A stretch of 9,362 nt of DNA from Bacteroidales bacterium UBA1192 (GTDB lineage Bacteria; Bacteroidota; Bacteroidia; Bacteroidales; Bacteroidaceae), in the NCBI GenBank assembly GCA_002310175.1, contig DBYG01000079.1:83011-92372 (forward strand). Reading direction: 5' to 3'. The notes under the pieces were generated by a model. The model saw only the letters and a program-made list of their open reading frames with translations, searched no databases and was not told the origin of the DNA. The translations under genes and the position numbers were made by a program. Below, piece after piece: positions 5,931 to 9,362 of this stretch (position 1 is the first letter of the stretch; every line of letters begins with the position of its first letter).

Positions 5931-7610
5931 ATGTTCATACGCAACCGCAAGACAGCCCGCAGAGCCCTGTATATGTCAGTCCTGGCCATAGCCTTTCTCA
6001 CATCCTGCCGGGACACCACCTGCTGTGAGCTGGCCAGGATAGAGCAGCTCATGGAAACCAGTCCCGCAGAGGCCGACACCCTTCTCGGTTCCATCGGTGA
6101 ACCACAAAAACCAAGCCGGAAAGCGTGGTATGCCGTCCTCAAAACCCAGCTTGACTACAAGCTTTACAGGAAAATAGAATCGGACAGCCTGATACTTTCT
6201 GCCACTGGATATTACGGGACACCGTACAAAAGCATCTCCAGACATCGCAAGTATCGTGCAGCTATGGCCTGGTACTCGCAGGGATGTGTGTATTCTTACT
6301 TTGAGAATGACGTCTCCGCTATCTACGCCTACCTCAAAGCATTGGATCTCTTCCCCGACACCCTGACACGTTACTATGCCCTCACCGAACAGAACCTTGG
6401 CAAGCACTACCTGAACAGGATGATGTTGCCTGAAGCCACAGAACAATACAGGCTCTGTCTTGCCAATGCAATCAGGATGAACAATGAAAAAGCAAGAAAC
6501 AATGCCATATATAATCTGGGACGCTGTGCCCTGTATAACAGGGATTTTATAGTGGCTGACAGCATATTCAATCATATTCTTACAGAAAGCAGATACTCTA
6601 ATGACCAAAAAAACTTTGCTTTCTTCCAATTGTCCAAAATCCGGCTCCATCATGATAAGGATTACAAACAGGCCATGAAACTCATAAATGAATACCTGTC
6701 ATACCGCAAGTATCCAGAAGACTCGGGTGCCGGTCTGAGTCTTAAGGCCGATATTTTTTTCGAGATGGGGCAATTTGATTCAGCATATCACTATTACAAC
6801 AAGTCACTGGACCATACGCGTGACATAAACACCAGATGTTCGAACTATGACAAACTGGCGCTCATTGCCTTGCAACTTGGTCATAAAGATGATGCCGCCC
6901 AATACTACAATCACTACAAAAGCACGGCTGACTCAATCTATGAACGGCGTAATCATGAACAAATAAACGTTATAGAGAGTGAGCACCAGATAGAACTGGA
7001 AGATAACAGATTACATGACAGGACTATAAGATTATCCATCATCATCACTTCACTAATGTTACTTTCCATACTGTTGGCCATCACTGCTGTGATTTATTAC
7101 AGGAACTGGAAAAAAGAAAAGATATGGAACATCCGTGATACAATCAGCCAGACAGAATCCGATATCCTTAACAGGAAACTGACCGATTCGGATCAGGATA
7201 CCATACACGAGGAAAGGAGTGTAACAGATGATGTCAGTATTGAAATAATGGAGTTATATCAGAAAGAACTCCAGGACTGCTGCCAATGGTTCAAGCTACA
7301 GGATGTGTACTCCATTATATCAAGTAAAACAACCATTCGAGATACGGAACTGTCAAACGACGATAGGATAAAAATCATTAAGACCCTGAACAGCTGTTTC
7401 CGCCCAGTCATGCAATTCCTGTCCGAGGAGATTCCTGAAATAAGCCGTGACGAAGCATACGTCCTCATCCTGTCATATCTTGGATATAACTCGGTTGATA
7501 TCTCAATGCTGCTCAATGTTACCGACGGTTGCATACGTCAACGCCGCAAAAGAGTACAGAATAAGGACACGAACAATCTGACTCAGCTGTTTCTTGCAGA
7601 TAAAGCGTAA
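5931..7610 (+). CDS. TPR sensor, single membrane helix, C-terminal HTH regulator
   Basis: This 559-residue membrane-bound one-component regulator is of a type common in Bacteroidales. The N-terminus RNRKTARRALYMSVLAIAF ends in a lipobox LTSC (C26), and the family motif ARIEQLMETSPAEADTLL follows. TPR-like helical pairs cover about residues 85-335, for example around AIYAYLKALDLFPD, NLGRCALYNRDFIVADSIF, ADIFFEMGQFDSAYHYYN and LALIALQLGHKDDAAQYY. One membrane helix (SIIITSLMLLSILLAITAVI) lies near 367-390, followed by a basic YYRNWKKEK. The cytoplasmic part ends in an HTH at about 505-543 (AYVLILSYLGYNSVDISMLL, then CIRQRRKRVQ). There is no kinase or receiver domain. The layout implies a periplasmic TPR sensor acting directly on DNA; the ligand is unknown. 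Having both a lipobox and a membrane helix means the N-terminus may be lipidated or merely cleaved. Likely targets by position are itself and the peptide and lipoprotein genes downstream. Confidence 0.85.
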   Translation: MFIRNRKTARRALYMSVLAIAFLTSCRDTTCCELARIEQLMETSPAEADTLLGSIGEPQKPSRKAWYAVLKTQLDYKLYRKIESDSLILSATGYYGTPYKSISRHRKYRAAMAWYSQGCVYSYFENDVSAIYAYLKALDLFPDTLTRYYALTEQNLGKHYLNRMMLPEATEQYRLCLANAIRMNNEKARNNAIYNLGRCALYNRDFIVADSIFNHILTESRYSNDQKNFAFFQLSKIRLHHDKDYKQAMKLINEYLSYRKYPEDSGAGLSLKADIFFEMGQFDSAYHYYNKSLDHTRDINTRCSNYDKLALIALQLGHKDDAAQYYNHYKSTADSIYERRNHEQINVIESEHQIELEDNRLHDRTIRLSIIITSLMLLSILLAITAVIYYRNWKKEKIWNIRDTISQTESDILNRKLTDSDQDTIHEERSVTDDVSIEIMELYQKELQDCCQWFKLQDVYSIISSKTTIRDTELSNDDRIKIIKTLNSCFRPVMQFLSEEIPEISRDEAYVLILSYLGYNSVDISMLLNVTDGCIRQRRKRVQNKDTNNLTQLFLADKA

Positions 7611-7643
7611 AAAGTCCCTCTTGCCTCGGTCTTTAACAAATTT

Positions 7644-7669
7644 GTCACGGTAATTAACGCATCCGTGAC
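7644..7669. repeat. Perfect 7-bp inverted repeat GTCACGG/CCGTGAC before the peptide gene
   Basis: GTCACGG (7644-7650) and CCGTGAC (7663-7669) are exact reverse complements separated by 12 bases. The right arm lies about 13-19 bases upstream of the TATTTTTG box, where a -33 element would be read. There is no U-tract, so it is probably not the terminator of the regulator gene. It looks like an operator site. Its sequence differs from the 5843-5882 repeat, so one protein binding both would not be expected from sequence alone. Confidence 0.5.
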
Positions 7670-7681
7670 CAGGTGCGCATG

Positions 7682-7689
7682 TATTTTTG
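7682..7689 (+). promoter_or_regulatory. TATTTTTG, likely -7 box of the peptide-lipoprotein unit
   Basis: The match to TAnnTTTG lies 22 bases before ATG 7711, giving a leader of about 15 bases. No clear TTG element is present at -33, which is usual for promoters that depend on an activator. The 7-bp inverted repeat occupies that position instead. Confidence 0.55.
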
Positions 7690-7710
7690 CAACAACAAAC
7701 TATTAACAAT

Positions 7711-7785
7711 ATGAAAAAAATATTTACCGCATTAACAATTATGTTGTGCATGTCAATGAGCATGAATGCCATTGATGTAGATTAA
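7711..7785 (+). CDS. 24-residue signal-peptide-like small protein
   Basis: The frame ATG 7711 to TAA 7783-7785 encodes 24 residues: MKKIFTALTIMLCMSMSMNA followed by IDVD. It has a perfect Sec signal-peptide layout: two lysines, a hydrophobic core, and a small-residue site (MNA) before I21. Cleavage would leave only four residues. It is the first ATG after the TATTTTTG box, and the lipoprotein start at 7811 follows 25 bases after its stop. Frames after the stop do not continue the protein. Bacteroidetes TPR-HTH regulator genes are known to lie near genes for very short secreted peptides (for example the NVEALT family), but this sequence does not show that motif. Alternatives are a translated leader controlling the lipoprotein gene, or the stump of a secreted protein gene whose body was deleted. 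Confidence 0.5.
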   Translation: MKKIFTALTIMLCMSMSMNAIDVD

Positions 7786-7810
7786 TATTGAAATGATAAT
7801 TTATAAGGTT

Positions 7811-9235
7811 ATGAAAACTGCAAACATTCTTAAACTATTCTCTTTTGCATTGGTATTAATGATACTGTCATGCAAGAATGACGTCGAAGACACTCCTGAA
7901 CCTCATGTTCCCACTCAAATCCCTACTGTCTCCTCAACAGCCTTCACGGCTTCTGTTTCAGGCACCATTGATGGTGTAACATACGATGAGTTGAACAGCG
8001 GTCAGCGAGGTATCCTGTACAATGAGGGTACTGACGGCGCACAGACTTATTTCGACTCATGGCTTAAAGGCAACAACAACCCCGGTTGTTCTCAGGTGGG
8101 GCGCATCAAGCTGAACCCGGGCGGAAACCTGGAGGTAACCCTCACTCAGCTCAAACCCGAGACCACCTACACTTACTGCCTCTACTACCAGTCGAGGGAC
8201 GGAGTCACACGGCTCCTGGGCGCAACGGGCACTTTCACCACCAGGGCATTCGGCTGCACGTTAGAGACAGCAGAGGCACGGTCCGTGGGTTTCTACAAGG
8301 CATATATTCCGGGAAGTGTCAAGGCCGAAACCAAGGACCTTGAGCTCTGCACCGTGGGAATAGTCCTTTCCCCAGATGCTGCAGAACCTACTCTGGCCGA
8401 CGATCACAAGAAGGCTAATCCTATTGCTGAAGACGGTACGTTTGATATAAGCCTCAATGAGCTGCGGTGCGGAACGGAGTACCGTTTCCGTACATATCTG
8501 CAGGTTGAGCATACGGGCCAGCTGCTTTACGGTCCGGTAAGGACTCTCACCACCCGCCATCCTGACGAGCAGGCGGTGGATCTCGGGCTGAGCGTCAAGT
8601 GGGCAAGCTGCAACCTGGGAGCGGAGGAACCGCAGGAATGGGGAGGCTACTACAGATGGGGTGAGACTCTACCTTCCACCAACGCTGACCGTTCCAAGTA
8701 TAGCCTGTGGAACTCATACCAGAACAGATATGTAGATGTAGGGAACAATATCTGCGGTACAGAATACGACGCTGCCCATGCGGCCATGTCCGGCCACTGG
8801 CGCATGCCCGCCAAGGCCGAGATTGACGAGCTCATCGGGTCCTGCGAGATGACGCTGCATACCATGGGCGACGGCTATGTGGCAGAGTTCACTGGCAACG
8901 GCAACTCTATCTGCATTCCGGCAGCCGGATACTATAACAGCTACGGCTTCGGTTGGGCATACGGCAAGGAAAGTGATGAATGCACGATAGTCTTTCAGAG
9001 CGGGGAGAGAGCGTTTTACGCAAACCAGGTGGGAGACCATGAGCGGTGGTGCTGGTATGCTCAGGTCAATCCCCAAACTAACCAGGTAATTGTCTCTTCA
9101 TCATCAGGAACCATCACGGGAGATGGCGGCGGAATAATAACAGGCGGATCTGGACCAATGACGGGAGACAAGGGATACACATACGAGTTCGCCATACCCA
9201 TCCGGCCAGTATGGGATCCGAACCTCTCTGATTGA
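7811..9235 (+). CDS. Lipoprotein with two FN3/Ig-like domains and FISUMP-type C-terminus
   Basis: ATG 7811 is preferred over ATG 7793 because it starts a clean lipoprotein leader (MKTANILKLF...LMILSC, C21) and has AAGG just upstream. The mature protein is 454 residues. The acidic stretch after the cysteine (CKNDVEDTPEP) resembles Bacteroidetes signals for export to the cell surface, so surface display is likely (inference). Residues about 30-143 and 144-250 are two related beta-sandwich modules, each closing in a similar strand (ATGTFTTRA and VRTLTTRH), as in FN3/Ig-like repeats. From about 253, VDLGLSVKWASCNLGAEEPQ, YYRWGET, WRMPAKAEIDELI and GNGNSICIPAAGYY mark the FISUMP-type domain (Fibrobacter succinogenes major paralogous family), whose role is unknown. 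A Gly/Ser/Thr-rich insert near 428-455 precedes the terminal IPIRPVWDP. The first 40 codons are AT-rich; the middle is about 60% GC. Confidence 0.8.
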   Translation: MKTANILKLFSFALVLMILSCKNDVEDTPEPHVPTQIPTVSSTAFTASVSGTIDGVTYDELNSGQRGILYNEGTDGAQTYFDSWLKGNNNPGCSQVGRIKLNPGGNLEVTLTQLKPETTYTYCLYYQSRDGVTRLLGATGTFTTRAFGCTLETAEARSVGFYKAYIPGSVKAETKDLELCTVGIVLSPDAAEPTLADDHKKANPIAEDGTFDISLNELRCGTEYRFRTYLQVEHTGQLLYGPVRTLTTRHPDEQAVDLGLSVKWASCNLGAEEPQEWGGYYRWGETLPSTNADRSKYSLWNSYQNRYVDVGNNICGTEYDAAHAAMSGHWRMPAKAEIDELIGSCEMTLHTMGDGYVAEFTGNGNSICIPAAGYYNSYGFGWAYGKESDECTIVFQSGERAFYANQVGDHERWCWYAQVNPQTNQVIVSSSSGTITGDGGGIITGGSGPMTGDKGYTYEFAIPIRPVWDPNLSD

Positions 9236-9263
9236 TATTATTCAATACATTTTGCTATATTTG
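9232..9263 (+). promoter_or_regulatory. Promoter of the last gene: TTG and TATATTTG
   Basis: TTG (9232-9234) and TATATTTG (9256-9263) are separated by 21 bases and fit the Bacteroidetes -33/-7 pattern; this is the best-formed promoter in the window. The -33 part overlaps the stop codon of the lipoprotein gene. The predicted start near 9268-9271 leaves a leader of about 15 bases. A short AT-rich inverted repeat (ATTGA 9231-9235, TCAAT 9242-9246) lies in the spacer and has no U-tract. Confidence 0.6.
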
Positions 9264-9283
9264 GACCAAAGATTCAATCTGTT

Positions 9284-9362
9284 ATGTCAAGGTGTCTGAC
9301 CATATTATTTGTCCTGCTGAACCTGTGCGTGCTTGTCTATGCGCAGGATAATCCGTATAATC
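9284..9362 (+). CDS. Start of a secreted protein, cut by the window end
   Basis: Only 26 codons are visible. They form a Sec signal peptide (MSRCLTILFVLLNLCVLVYA) with a cleavage site before QDNPYN. The start is supported by the promoter at 9232-9263. In Bacteroidales, mature N-termini beginning with Q-(N/D)-N-P-Y are often seen in TPR-containing two-component sensors and regulators, so another signalling protein is possible, but six mature residues are too few to assign a family. Confidence 0.7.
   Translation, partial: MSRCLTILFVLLNLCVLVYAQDNPYN

Noticed and set aside
5976..6653. 225-codon open frame on the minus strand
   Set aside because: It lies fully inside the well-supported TPR-HTH gene, has no recognisable domain and no promoter or gene context of its own; it is a shadow frame.
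7793..7810. ATG 7793 as start of the FISUMP lipoprotein
   Set aside because: It would put IIYKV in front of a clean lipoprotein leader. ATG 7811 gives the standard charged-hydrophobic-lipobox order.
9231..9246. ATTGA/TCAAT hairpin as terminator of the lipoprotein gene
   Set aside because: The stem has only five AT-rich pairs, no U-tract follows, and it overlaps the next promoter.

Overview
The window looks like a chromosomal segment from a gut-type Bacteroidales genome (Bacteroides, Phocaeicola or Prevotella-like). The reasons are the short-leader TAnnTTTG promoter boxes in front of genes, the lack of strong Shine-Dalgarno sites, and several Bacteroidetes-typical families: a TPR-transmembrane-HTH regulator, an MG2/plug-like secreted protein and a FISUMP-type lipoprotein. 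All convincing genes are on the + strand. No tRNA, rRNA, CRISPR array or intact insertion sequence was seen.

Region 1 (1-2336) is housekeeping-like. It holds the 3' part of a MATE-family efflux transporter and then a complete M20 metallopeptidase of the ArgE/DapE type with all expected metal ligands. GC content is about 55-58% in most of the M20 gene. It falls to about 37% near base 1870-1920, before the gene ends, although the reading frame and the C-terminal ligand are kept.

Region 2 (2337-5818) opens with a very AT-rich stretch (about 27% GC over 2461-2760) that contains an ATG-less remnant resembling the HTH tail of a TPR-HTH regulator and a small imperfect tandem duplication carrying stop codons. 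An unrecognised reading frame of up to about 150 residues without an ATG at its natural start follows. It lies 8 bases ahead of a large secreted protein with an N-terminal macroglobulin (MG2-like) domain and a plug-like central segment.

Region 3 (5819-9362) is a compact signalling-like cassette. It contains a promoter with a perfect 10-bp inverted repeat around it and an intact 559-residue regulator (lipobox, TPR sensor, one membrane helix, C-terminal HTH). A second inverted repeat and promoter follow, then a 24-codon ORF that is almost only a signal peptide, and then a FISUMP lipoprotein with two Ig/FN3-like domains. The window ends in the signal peptide of another secreted protein with its own well-formed promoter.

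Inference: the intact regulator may sense something in the periplasm and control the peptide and lipoprotein genes beside it. The degraded HTH in region 2 may be what is left of an equivalent regulator in front of the MG2 operon. This is a proposal from gene order and architecture, not a demonstrated system.
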